From: Whitmania pigra | Taxonomy: Eukaryota > Annelida > Clitellata > Hirudinida > Haemopidae | NCBI GenBank assembly: GCA_021613335.1 | Contig: JAJTWR010000377.1 | Coordinates: 310,001 to 374,000, forward strand | Direction of reading: 5' to 3' | DNA length: 64,000 nucleotides | Shown here: positions 13,216 through 23,945 of the stretch, piece after piece | How the letters are laid out: the number at the start of each line of letters is the position of its first letter | How positions within the stretch are numbered: position 1 is the stretch's first letter | Position numbers and translations under genes: made by a program | Notes under the pieces: model-generated | The model's input: the letters and a program-made list of their open reading frames with translations, nothing else | What the model was told of the DNA's origin: nothing | Databases searched by the model: none

Positions 13216-13750
13216 TATTTGTATCTTCGTTTACTCAGAGCCTGTTGAACGTTGTCAAGTTAATTTGTTAGTGAATGAGTTTATTAAATTTGAGTTTGTT
13301 TAGTTAGTAAATTATCAGCAAATTATGATAAAAAATTGAACGAAATTAACAAATGAATAGCATTAAATTTCGTTGTCATAAAAATCTGTGGCTTTACGTG
13401 TATTACTGTTGCTCGTGCTCTGATTTTCCTTATTGACAGTAAACAACAACAACAACAACAACAACAACGACGACGACGACGACAACGCAACGGCAACGAC
13501 GACGACGACAACGACGATGACGACAACAACAACCTGACTAATATCGATAGTCACAAAAACCTAAATATTAAACATAATAATACTAACATCAAGAACAATT
13601 TTTTATTTTTTTATAACAACATCAATGCATCATCGTCCTTATTCCATTTTAAACTGACTAAAAACTGCAAAACGTTGTAATCTCCACGCCATGTTGAAGA
13701 TTTTGTGGATAAACTCACAAAAAAAAAAATTAAAATAAAATGTGTTGGGA
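13216..13750. other. Intergenic with (CAA/CGA)n run
   Basis: A run of CAA then CGA triplets lies at about 13441-13530. The rest is AT-rich with no supportable gene. Confidence 0.5.
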
Positions 13751-14087
13751 ATTGTCATCGCAATTGCTATGGCAACCCATGTTACGTCACGACAGCAGAG
13801 AACCACCTAGGGAAGAAAACAGAAAAAATAAGTGAATAATAATAATAATAATAATAACAATAATAATAATAATAATAATATAATAATAAAATGAGAATTA
13901 GGTCTATGTGCACGAAATGTTGCAGTCAAATTAATGTCACAAATTTGAGAATTAATAAATTGGCTCTGTTTCTAATTAAAACTTAAAAATGTCATTAATT
14001 AAACTTTAATCAAAGAGTAAACTTACCAAACAAGTCGAAAATAATTTTTAAAGCAAAAAAAAAACATAACAAATATTTTTCGTTTAA

Positions 14088-14528
14088 TTAACCGTCACAT
14101 TTATCATCTGGAATTTTCCTGCCGCAGGCACTTGTCACAGAAAGCAACAACAACGTCAACAACAACATCGACGACAACAGCAACAACAACAACATCATCA
14201 TCATCAACAACAACAACACCTTCAACAAGGACGACGACAACAACAACATTAAAACCTCAGTAACTTGGATACTCGATGCAGGGATTAGCGAGCGCTTAGC
14301 TGCCAGTTTCGTGGAAATATTTACGACCCAATCATTCCATACCTCTTCCCGAAAAGAGCCCTGGAAAACACGCAAGAATTCAATAAGAGGACAAACGTTG
14401 GCACCGAATTGAGATTTGTGTCCCAGTAAAGAAAGGCAATGATTTCTTCTCATTTTCCTGAAAGCGGGCGCTCGATTTCGCTCCAATATCGCACGCTGCT
14501 TCGAGGAAAAGCCCCGTAATGCCCTCAT
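14088..14528 (-). other. Duplicated open frame of unknown meaning (copy 1)
   Basis: An ATG-started frame of 146 codons. The first 93 residues are complex and basic (starting MRALRGFSSKQRAILERNRA); the rest is a Leu-rich translation of a CAA/CAT microsatellite. The same frame is open in the duplicate at 20415-20957, but since the DNA itself is nearly identical this says little about coding. No domain, signal peptide or splice structure is recognised. It may be non-coding. Confidence 0.2.
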
Positions 14529-14667
14529 AAATCCGACAGATTGCCATCCATTCCAGTCTCTAGCAATTATTTCGAGAGACGCTCAGCGTTGTCAGTATTC
14601 GCTACAGTTAAGCGTGATTGTAAGCCATGCAAATTGGCATTTGAGCGAATGACGAGGCTGGTAAATG

Positions 14668-14760
14668 GCTGACTGACTGAATGAATGAATGAACGAACGA
14701 ACGAACGAACGAACGAACGAACGAACGAACGAACGAATGAATGAATGAATGAATGAATCT
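14668..14760. repeat. (AACG/AATG)n tetranucleotide repeat, copy 1
   Basis: GAAT and GAAC tetranucleotides. The complement reads His-Ser-Phe-Val-Arg repeats. The copy in unit 2 (21098-21310) is more than twice as long, showing array-length change since the duplication. Confidence 0.92.
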
Positions 14761-14779
14761 GTACATGTGACATCGGATG

Positions 14780-15595
14780 AATGAACGAATGAGCTTAATT
14801 AACTGACGTGTGGACGAGTTAGTGCGCTATAAAAAGGCGCTGACTTAGACAAATGAATGGTTGGATTAATGCCAAGCTTTACCATCCAATTTGACGCGAG
14901 CGATGGACCACGCCAATAATTTGACGCTCACTCGGTAGAGCTATCACACGCTTTAATTATTTGAGTTTAAATAATTGTTATGTAATTATTAAATTTTATA
15001 TTTAAAAAATTATTATTAGTTTAGAAATTGTTATACATTATCATAATATTAACTTGAGAGGCATTCGACTTTCAGTATAAATTTATTTATTTATTGAATA
15101 TTTATTATTTATATTATATTATTATATATTATTTATTTATTGAGTCATCGACATTTAATGATTCAATTTTTATATTTTTGCCAATTTCGCTTTCTTTAAG
15201 GATTTAAATTTGTTCAATGTCTTTCAAATTAATCAATCTATTGTCTTGGAAACAAATACATTGTCTCAGGAAATTCTTGGTTTCACATAATAGGGTCTTA
15301 AAAGTGGTAATTAACAGTAGCTGAATAATCAACTGGGCAGCGGACGGTTGAGCCGATGTAAATGCGTAAAATGTATCAGTTTAATTATCATAAACAACCA
15401 AAAATTTATTTTATTAAAAATGGTATGAATTTACTAATGACAAGATAAAAAATTATTTTCAAAAAGTTAAAATAAATTTAGCATGCAATGTAACTGGCAT
15501 GCAAAAACGCAATGTCGACATTTGGATTTCCATCAATTATTTTTCAGTTCATTTATCAATAACGTCAGTCAGTTACTTCTGTTCAAACGACGTAT
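14780..15595. other. Upstream region of the first Kazal gene, with a decayed exon 3 relic
   Basis: AT-rich. The minus strand at about 15283-15360 aligns with the last exon of the Kazal genes (it ends in ...CCTATTATGTGA) but its cysteine codon and frame are degraded. Equivalent relics are at 21751-21825 and 28773-28847. Confidence 0.55.
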
Positions 15596-15603
15596 TATAA
15601 ATA
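15596..15603 (+). promoter_or_regulatory. TATA box of the Kazal gene at 15664
   Basis: TATAAATA lies 61 bp before the ATG, in a block (about 15540-15663) conserved in all A-type copies, including those at 22064-22071 and 35663-35670. The position fits a transcription start about 30 bp downstream and a 5' leader of about 35 nt. Confidence 0.65.
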
Positions 15604-15663
15604 AGTGACGAATGCAAGGCACAAACATCCTCTTGAGAAGCACGTGGAAAGAATTCATCAACT

Positions 15664-16428
15664 ATGAAGCTGTTTGTACTGGCTTTGTTCTTCCTGGCAA
15701 TACATTGCAAAGGTCGGTAGCTTAAAGTTTTGAGTTTGTTGATTGATATTCTTAATTAATATTCTAGATACTGCTTCTTTGCTACTAACTAAAATATTAC
15801 ATAATCAATGAAAGCCGAATCGAGTAACATTATGATAATGTTCATGAGGATGATGATGATAATAATTATGTTATTAATTGATTATTTTACTCCCAGTTTT
15901 TCAAGGCGCAGTATTTGACACTAAGCTAGGCCTCTATCTCACGGACAAGTGCAATTACTGCAACACATACGTAAGGAATCCTGTTTGTGGCTATGACCAA
16001 AAGACCTACATGAGCTTTTGTCATTTGAGTTGCGAGTGAGTTCAGGGGATTCATGCATTATCTTATTACGTTAACATTTTCTTAATGTAATTATATTTGG
16101 CTGATATTATGAAACATTTACGCCTGTAAAAAGTAAAAAATAATTGCGCTGAACTCTGGTTTAATTTGCACTTTGCGGATTTGTTTGAAGTTGCGCGACA
16201 GAAAAAAAATAGTTGATTTTGTCATCTTAGGCGACCATTACTAGGATTACCTTGATTACGATTAACTGATCAATGCAATTAAATTCTATTTTTACAACAT
16301 TTTTCAGAAACTTATTTTAAATTGATTTTTGATACATTGTATGTAATTTCAGGGATGTACGATTTTATAAAATGGGTAACTGCTCAGCCACTGGTCCATA
16401 TGCCCAAGGTTACGATCCGATTATGTGA
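15664..16428 (+). CDS. Secreted non-classical Kazal peptide, A-type
   Basis: Three exons: 15664-15712, 15897-16035 and 16353-16428. Introns are in phases 1 and 2 with standard GT-AG ends, giving 87 residues. Exon 1 is a signal peptide (MKLFVLALFFLAIHCK). Exon 2 carries five cysteines and exon 3 the sixth: C-x2-C-x8-C-x10-C-x3-C-x10-C, with the Kazal core V-C-G-x-D-x-x-T-Y and a short tail ending DPIM. The family is known for serine-protease inhibition through the loop after the second Cys. Here the presumed P1 residue is Thr (second residue after Cys2), which does not predict trypsin inhibition. The next gene converges on it from the minus strand. Near-identical copies lie at 22132 (frameshifted) and 35731 (intact). 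Confidence 0.85.
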
Positions 16429-17097
16429 GATCAAGTATTTCCTGGGACCTATTAAATAATTAATATTTTGAGATTCATGGTTATAGAGGAATGCAGCTCA
16501 GAATATGAGAAATTTATGCAAATATTCCACTTTTTCAAATTAAATATTTTGTCAATTAAACAAATTGACTATCATGGTCTAAATATATGAAATGATTCAT
16601 CCAAATGCGTTTGGTAGTTTTAATATTATGAGCTTTTGAATTCAGCAAAAATTCAAAATGCAATTTTTTTGTGCCACTTAATTTAGTGCTAATTTTTATT
16701 TTACAATTTATCAAAATTTCAAAAAAGCAAATCCAGCAAAAGTTTAAAGGCTGAATTTGAAAGAAAAGCTTTGTAATTAGCTGATAAATTTTATTCATGA
16801 AGTTCAAATAACATACTTATCTGAAAAAAATATTTAATAACTTGGAATTCCATCCTGAATTCTGGATTTAGACCCGATACAAACCAATGCGACAAGACTT
16901 TCATCTACTGTTCGAAGTACTTGGGACTTACGATGAAATATTGAAATTTTTGGCCCTTTGAAAACATTTTATTTTTAAGTTTACAGATAAAACTGGTACA
17001 AATCTTACAACACGTTTTACCGAGTATAACAATTAATCGTCTTTACCATTAATCAATTAAGAGTAGAGACATCATTAAAACTGTTAGTTTCCTTTAG
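16429..17097. other. Spacer between convergent Kazal genes
   Basis: AT-rich 3' flank shared with the copies at about 22.9 and 36.5 kb. An 83-codon minus-strand frame (16556-16807) is also open in the second copy but has no signal peptide or domain, and I do not call it. Confidence 0.45.
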
Positions 17098-17688
17098 TTA
17101 GCATGCAGAAGTGCTCCATACTCCCACTTGCCTGAGTATTGAAAATTGTATTAGTTAGATTATTATTCAACGATTAAATAATGTGTAAACTTAACAAGCA
17201 ACTTGTCTTAAACAAGTATGCAGAAAGATTTTGAAGCATATCCTCAGAGTCGTCAGTCGAATAATCAATTAACAAAATAACAAGCCTTCAATCCGTCCAG
17301 ATTACGCTAATGGCTATATAATTAATTATAATTATGGTCACATAAGACATTTAAAAAAAAACACTTCTCTCCACCGGAAATGATTTGATGTTTATTTATT
17401 AAAAATTAATTAATTAATTTATTTATAACTATTGCTTACTTGCACATGATGAGGCAATAGTTGTCATAAGTTACTCCGTCTACTCCACAAAGTGGCTGAT
17501 AAGGTGCAGCACTGCAAACCGTATCACAATCATCACCGTTAACACCGACCACTGGAAAAGGCGTTTCACAAATCACAAATATTTCGAAGTCTATTAATTA
17601 AAAACATTTTCATGAATTAAAAATTCATCACGAATTTCGCTCAGAGCCAGGAAGCTGAATATCAGAAAAATATAAGAAAAGATTTCAT
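17098..17688 (-). pseudogene. Kazal peptide gene, F-type, frameshifted in the signal exon
   Basis: Exons on the minus strand: 17688-17632, 17551-17440 and 17131-17098. Exons 2-3 encode an intact C-x3-C-x8-C-x10-C-x3-C-x10-C Kazal domain (GVDGVTYDNYC core, ending STSAC). Exon 1 has one T fewer in a T-run than the intact paralog at 37681-38272 (five versus six), which puts a stop nine codons after the ATG. The exon 1 donor is also weaker (GTGATG rather than GTGAGT). It is either a recent pseudogene or a homopolymer sequencing error. The presumed P1 residue would be Ala. Confidence 0.7.
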
Positions 17689-18329
17689 TGCTGAAGTTCT
17701 TCAACAAGAGACATCTTCTGAAGGCTTTGCAATTCCCCTTTTTATACATTGCTAAACTTTTAAGTTCACAAATGTTTCTGCAAAACATTTGATATAGTAG
17801 ACAGCAATAAATGATCGTATTATTGATTCTAACATTCTTCAGCTGTAGTTGCAACTAATCATTGTGTTAATGTCTTATTACCTTCACTGGCAATCTAGAC
17901 AGAATGCTTAATTTATTTGAAAGTTTGAAGTCGTAAATGTTCTTATCCTCTCTATTTTGACAACCGAGTTATATTGCATATTATTTTGCAAATTTTGTCT
18001 GTGGCTTGTGAGTTCAACATTAAAAAACTTAAACTAGTCAAAGATTGTTTAACCAAACCGATTATTGGTTTATTTAATAATAAAGACCTTTCTGCATAAT
18101 GAAAATTAAATTAGTTAGGCTAGGATTTCAGGATTAAGTACGTACACTAATTAACAAATAAGTTAGTAGACAAATGTTTAAGTGAAACCATATTCGTCAG
18201 CTGAATAATAATTTAACGAACAATATCCCAGCAGGTGTCAAACTCAGGTGAGCTCATTGATATATAGGAAATTCCAATTAAGCGTGGTTATTTCAAGAAA
18301 ATAAGAAAATTAAAATTAAGAAAATTATT
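17689..18329. other. Intergenic between F-type and G-type copies
   Basis: Contains the F-type promoter (CTTTTTATA complement, giving TATAAAAAG, at about 17739-17747) and about 18060-18130, which looks like a degraded exon 3 neighbourhood of the next relic. No intact gene. Confidence 0.4.
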
Positions 18330-18575
18330 TGAAGTACATACTTGTACATAATTTGTCTTAAGTTGTCTGCTCCACGAAGTGGCTTATAAGGTGCATAACT
18401 GCACACATTATCCCTATACAATAATCTCCCACATTAACACCAATAAATTTGTAAAAGTCCTTTAATTAAAAGCATTTTAATAATAAATTAATAATAAAAT
18501 GATGTTATTGGCTCAGAGCTGAATACCAGGAAAGATATAGAAAAGATTTAATTGTTGAAGAAACACCTTTTGAAG
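18330..18575 (-). pseudogene. Decayed Kazal gene, G-type, copy 1
   Basis: Exon 2 homology (about 18340-18440) has Cys3 changed to Arg (CGT), a deletion through the Cys4 region and an in-frame stop. Exon 1 homology (about 18490-18551) has lost the ATG (ATT) and carries a short deletion inside the signal sequence. A sister relic lies at 25700-25967. The gene is clearly inactive, and the shared damage suggests it died before the duplication. Confidence 0.7.
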
Positions 18576-19261
18576 GCTCTGCAATTTCTCATTTTATTCC
18601 CTATTTATAAATTTTCAAACTTTTATGCAAAACATACGATAGAAGATATAGCTGTAAAATTCCCCATGTTATTTTTATTGAAAAGTCATTTTTGAACTTA
18701 TGGATTTTGCACTGATTAATAATTGGTGTTAATTGCAATTAATAACCGTATTATTGAATTATTACTTTTCCCGGCACCCCAAACGGAATGTTTGATTTAC
18801 TTTTTAAAGTTTGGAGTCGCACATGTTCTTGTCTTTTCAAAAATAAAAAATCTATCATTATACAAGGATTCTATGAAGATTAATTGCTCCTGTTTGGCTG
18901 ATTCGTTCCATTTTGACAAGAGAGCTTTATTGTGAAGGTTGTTATTATTATTTTAGTTTTCTCACGAATTTTATTTTATCGACCATAAACAAACAGAACA
19001 AGATTGTTGAAAAAATCTAATTTATATAAACACATGCCTGACCTTTAAGTTAAGGTTTTATTGCATTACCCAGGTTGGTCAAATAAGTATAAAATAAAAT
19101 CTTTTTGACAATGCCAATTTTTATATTACTGAATTCTAAATTTGAAGCAAGTCAGTCATAATAAATTGTCATTGGTAATTATAATGCAACACTATCAATT
19201 TATTATTAGATTTGCCATTCAAGATTTAGAAATGTACTGTGGTAAACATTCGGATAATGCA
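18576..19261. other. Intergenic
   Basis: AT-rich. The stretch from about 18950 onward is repeated at about 48310-48690 ahead of the paralog of the next gene. A 70-codon plus-strand frame at 18723-18935 has no support. Confidence 0.45.
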
Positions 19262-19908
19262 TTAAGTGAATATTTCCATTAATTCTCTTCTATCGCACGG
19301 ATATTCACTCGACATTGAGATTTTGCTATGTATTGAAAATAAGAAATGAAGTTAGTATTTAAAGATTAAATAATGAGTAAATTTAACAAACAAGTGTATT
19401 AGTTAACAAATAAGTGACTAGAAAGATTTTGAGAATGAAATATATCCGTAGAGTTGTCGTCGGTGGAAACAACGCCCAATATCGTAAATGTCTACAAAAT
19501 GTCAACTTACTCAAGTAATACTCAGGATATTTTAAATATCATGTCAAATATTTTAAATAAGCATTGTTTTCTAGCTGAAATGATTTCAAATTAAAAAAAA
19601 TAGTCTATAGTTTATAGTTTACTAACGAAACATCAACATCGGAACTTAAATGTTGCTTACTTGCACATAAGGAGGCATGTATTATCATAAGTATTTCCGT
19701 CGGCTCCACAAACTGGGTCGTAAGGGACACTCCTGCACTCCGATTTACATTTATCTCCCACAATCACAGCAACCTCCGCATCCACTGAAAAAGATGTGTT
19801 TTCTAAAGTCTGTTATTAAAATCACTTTTGCGAATTAAAAGAAAACTCACATTCTTGGCTCAGCGCGATGAAGCTGAATACCAGGAAAAGGACAAGAAAT
19901 GATTTCAT
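19262..19908 (-). CDS. Secreted non-classical Kazal peptide, H-type
   Basis: Exons on the minus strand: 19908-19851, 19784-19661 and 19325-19262, giving 81 residues. Exon 1 is a signal peptide (MKSFLVLFLVFSFIALSQE). Exon 2 has an acidic/aliphatic lead-in and five cysteines, and exon 3 the sixth: C-x3-C-x8-C-x10-C-x3-C-x10-C, with core VCGADGNTYDNTC. A ten-residue acidic/basic tail follows Cys6. The presumed P1 residue is Ser. Splice sites are GTGAGT/CAG and GTAAGC/TAG. TATAAAA lies at 19971-19977 on the same strand. The closest paralog is at 48641-49265, whose exon 2 is almost identical but whose exon 3 differs. It appears functional. Confidence 0.85.
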
Positions 19909-20229
19909 TGTTTAGGATCTTCAAAGATAAAAACCTTTTGAAGGCTTTACAAATCCGCATTTTACTCCCTTTTTATACACTTTCAAACTGTGAAATTCGA
20001 AAATATTGATGGAGAACATTCGACAAAAAATACTGCAATGAATCACCTTGGTTATTGATTCCATCACATTTTCTTGAGCTTATGGATTTTACACTGATGA
20101 ATGCTTGGATTTTTTTAACAAAAAGGTGTCTTAAAAGCACAAATTACTTTTTATTTATCTTTTTCTTCGTATATATTTGCAATTATTATGATTTAGGAAG
20201 TCAATTCATAATCAGTAAGATGACCAGAT
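19909..20229. other. Upstream flank of the H-type Kazal gene
   Basis: Contains the TATA box at 19971-19977 and the conserved block shared with about 49270-49480. The unit 2 duplication starts at its right end. No other gene. Confidence 0.45.
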
Positions 20230-20414
20230 TTTCATCGCAATTGCTATGGCAACCCATGTTACGTCACGACAGCAGGAAACCACCTAGGGAAGAAAACAGA
20301 AAAAAAATAAGTGAATAATAATTATAATGATAATAATGATAATGATAATAATAATATAATAATAATAATAATAATAATAAAACAAAAAAAACATAACAAA
20401 TATTTTTCGTTTAA

Positions 20415-20957
20415 TTAACCATCACATTTATCATCTGGAACTTTCCTGCCGCAGGCTCTTGTCACAGAAAGCAACAACAACAACAACAACAACATCATCA
20501 ACAACATCAACAACAACATCAACATCAACAACAATAACATCATCAACAACATCAACAACAACATCAACATCAACAACAACATAAACAACATCGACGACAA
20601 CAGCAACAACAACATCATCATCAACAACAACAACAACACCTTCAACAAGGACGACGACAACAACAGCAACAACAACATTAAAACCTCAGTAACTTGGACT
20701 CTCGATGCAGGGATTAGCGAGCGCTTAGCTGCCAGTTTCGTGGAAATATTTACGACCCAATCATTCCATACCTCTTCCCGAAAAGAGCCCTGGAAAACAC
20801 GCAAGAATTCAATAAGAGGACAAACTTTGGCACCGAATTGAGATTTGTGTCCCAGTAAAGAAAGGCAATGATTTCTTCTCATTTTCCTGAAAGCGGGCGC
20901 TCGATTTCGCTCCAATATCGCACGCTGCTTCGAGGAAAAGCCCCGTAATGCCCTCAT
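20415..20957 (-). other. Duplicated open frame of unknown meaning (copy 2)
   Basis: 180 codons. The first part of about 95 residues matches the frame at 14088-14528 with two or three substitutions; the tail is an expanded CAA/CAT microsatellite read as poly-Leu/Met. No recognised family, and probably not coding. Confidence 0.18.
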
Positions 20958-21097
20958 AAATCCGACAGATTGCCATCCATTCCAGTCTCTAGCAATTATT
21001 TCAAGAGACGCTCTGCGTTGTCAGTATTCGCTACAGTTAAGCGTGATTGTAAGCCATGCAAATTGGCATTTGAACGAATGACGAAGCTGGTAAATGG

Positions 21098-21310
21098 CTG
21101 AATGAATGAATGAATGAATGAATGAATGAATGAATGAATGAATGAATGAATGAATGAATGAATGAATGAATGAATGAATGAATGAATGATGAATGAATGA
21201 ATGAATGAATGAATGAATGAATGAATGAACGAATGAACGAACGAACGAACGAACGAACGAACGAACGAACGAACGAACGAACGAACGAATGAATGAATGA
21301 ATGAATGAAT
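21098..21310. repeat. (AATG/AACG)n tetranucleotide repeat, copy 2
   Basis: About 213 bp of GAAT then GAAC tetranucleotides, with a single-base slip near 21189. It is the expanded counterpart of 14668-14760. Confidence 0.92.
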
Positions 21311-22131
21311 CTGTACGTGTGACATCGGATAAATGAACGAATGAGCTTAATTAACTGACGTGTGGACGAGTTAGTGCGCTATAAAAAGGCGCTGACTTAG
21401 ACAAATGAATGGTTGGATTAATGCCAAGCTTTACCATCCAATTTGACGCGAGCGAAAGACCACGCCAATAATTTGACGCTCACTCGGTAGAGCTATCACA
21501 TGTTTTAATTATTTGAGTTTCGACTTTGACATCGACTTTCAGTATAAATTAATTTATTGAATATTTATTATTTATATTATATTATTATATATTATTTATT
21601 TATTAATAAATTTGTCATCAACATTTAATTATTAAATTTTTATATTTTCCAATTTCGCTTCCTTTAAGGATTTAAATTCGTTCAACGTCTTTCAAATTAA
21701 TCAATCTATTGCCTTGGAAACAAATACATTGTCTCAGGAAATTCTTGGTTTCACATAATAGGGTCTTAAAAGTGGTAATTAACAGTAGCTGAATAATCAA
21801 CTGGGCAGCGGACGGTTGAGCCGATGTAAATGCGTAAAATGTATCAGTTTAATTATCATAAACAACCAAAAATTTATTTTATTAAAAATGGTATGAATGT
21901 ACTAATGACAAGATAAAAAATTATCTTCAAAAAGTTAAATTGAATTTAGCATGCAATGTAACTGGCATGCAAAAACGCAATGTCGACATTTGGATTTCCA
22001 TCAATTATTTTTCAGTTCATTTATCAATAACGTCAGTCAGTTACTTCTGTTCAAACGACGTATTATAAATAAGTGACGAATGCAAGGCACAAACATCCTC
22101 TTGAGAAGCACGTGGAAAGAATTCATCAACT

Positions 22132-22898
22132 ATGAAGCTGTTTGTACTGGCTTTGTTCTTCCTGGCAATACATTGCAAAGGTCGGTAGCTTAAAGTTTTG
22201 AGTTTGTTGATTGATATTCTTAATTAATATTCTAGATACTGCTTCTTTGCTACTAACTAAAATATTACATAATCAATGAAAGCCGAATCGAGTAACATTA
22301 TGATAATGTTCATGAGGATGATGATGATAATAATTATGTTATTAATTGATTATTTTACTCCCAGTTTTTCAAGGCGCAGTATTTGACACTAAGCTAGGCC
22401 TCTATCTCACGGACAAGTGCAATTACTGCAACACATACGTAAGGAATCCTGTTTGTGGCTATGACCAAAAGACCTACATGAGCTTTTGTGTCATTTGAGT
22501 TGCGAGTGAGTTCAGGGGATTCATGCATTATCTTATTACGTTAACATTTTCTTAATGTAATTATATTTGGCTGATATTATGAAACATTTACGCCTGTAAA
22601 AAGTAAAAAATAATTGCGCTGAACTCTGGTTTAATTTGCACTTTGCGGATTTGTTTGAAGTTGCGCGACAGAAAAAAAATAGTTGATTTTGTCATCTTAG
22701 GCGACCATTACTAGGATTACCTTGATTACGATTAACTGATCAATGCAATTAAATTCTATTTTTACAACATTTTTCAGAAACTTATTTTAAATTGATTTTT
22801 GATACATTGTATGTAATTTCAGGGATGTACGATTTTATAAAATGGGTAACTGCTCAGCCACTGGTCCATATGCCCAAGGTTACGATCCGATTATGTGA
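22132..22898 (+). pseudogene. A-type Kazal gene copy 2, frameshifted
   Basis: Exons would be 22132-22180, 22365-22505 and 22823-22898. Sequence including introns is nearly identical to 15664-16428. Exon 2 carries a 2-nt (GT) insertion near 22487-22490, immediately after the fourth-cysteine codon. The frame then reads two more residues and stops, losing Cys5 and Cys6. Signal peptide and splice sites are intact, so a truncated secreted product is possible but unlikely to fold as Kazal. The TATA box is at 22064-22071. Confidence 0.8.
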
Positions 22899-23945
22899 GA
22901 TCAAGTATTTCCTGGGACCTATTAAATAATTAATATTTTGAGATTCATGGTTATAGAGGAATGCAGCTCAGAATATGAAAAATTTATGCAAATATTCCAC
23001 TTTTTCAAATTAAATATTTAATCAATAATATTTTGTCAATTAAACAAATTGACTATCATGGTCTAAATATATGAAATGATTCATCCAAATGCGTTTGGTA
23101 GTTTTAATATTATGAGCTTTTGAATTCAGCAAAAATTCAAAATGCAATTTTTTTGTGCCACTTAATTTAGTGCTAATTTTTATTTTACAATTTATCAAAA
23201 TTTCAAAAAAGCAAGTCCAGCAAAAGTTTAAAGGCTGAATTTGAAAGAAAAGCTTTGTAATTAGCTGATAAATTTTATTCATGAAGTTCAAATAACATAC
23301 TTTTCTGGAAAAAAATAATTAATAACTTGTAATTCCATCCTGAATTCTGGATTTAGACCCGATACAAACCAATGCGACAAGACTTTCATCTACTGTTCGA
23401 AGTACTTGGGACTTACGATGAAATATTGAAATTTTTGGCCCTTTGAAAACATTTTATTTTTAAGTTTACAGATAAAACTGGTACAAATCTTACAACATGT
23501 TTTACCGATGTTTTAACAATTAATCGTCTTTACCATTAATCATTTAAGAGTAGAGACATCATTAAAATTGTTTTTTTAACAATTTGTTTGTTAATGTCCA
23601 TTTTAGGATCTAGTAAAACCAAAAGAGAATGAAAAAAGTTGTCAAAAAAACTGTTGCCAATTATAACTTCCTCCTTCTTGTTTAACAAGTATATGGTTAA
23701 TACATTATGACATTAATACATTAACGTTGTTCTTTAATACTCAGGTTGTTCAAAAACATTTTAAATACAATTTTATATATTGCACATTTTTTATATTTCG
23801 GAAATTAAATTTGAATCAAAAGATTACCAAGAAAAATGACGTAATTTATTATACTAAAGTGTTACCACTCATTATAATTTATTCATGATTTCGAAATGCA
23901 GTGGTTCAGTGGTGCATAAAGTGATTTCTGAAGTGGCTCCTTTAG
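22899..23945. other. 3' flank and spacer of unit 2
   Basis: As in unit 1, plus about 370 bp (about 23565-23935) missing there but present at about 37190-37670. No gene supported. Confidence 0.45.

Larger units (their letters stand above)
13752..20230. repeat. Tandem segmental duplication, unit 1
   Basis: Begins at 'catcgcaattgctatggc' and is followed head-to-tail by a second copy starting with the same words at about 20230. The unit contains an open frame with microsatellite tail, an AACG/AATG tetranucleotide array, a decayed Kazal exon 3 (15283-15360, minus), one plus-strand Kazal gene and three minus-strand Kazal genes or relics. Introns and flanks are nearly identical between copies in the first 3.3 kb, so the duplication is recent. 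Unit 1 lacks about 370 bp that unit 2 has before its F-type exon 3. Confidence 0.85.

Noticed and set aside
13016..13303. Three overlapping plus frames and a possible CRISPR-like array
   Set aside because: The 22-bp units abut without spacers and are a minisatellite; the open frames follow from a stop-free repeat unit.
14567..14773. His-Ser-Phe-Val-Arg repeat frame (also at 20996-21325)
   Set aside because: Tetranucleotide repeat; array length differs between duplicates.
16556..16807. 83-codon minus frame duplicated at 23040-23291
   Set aside because: Conserved only because the DNA is a recent duplicate; in the third copy (about 36.65-36.95 kb) the frame is disrupted.
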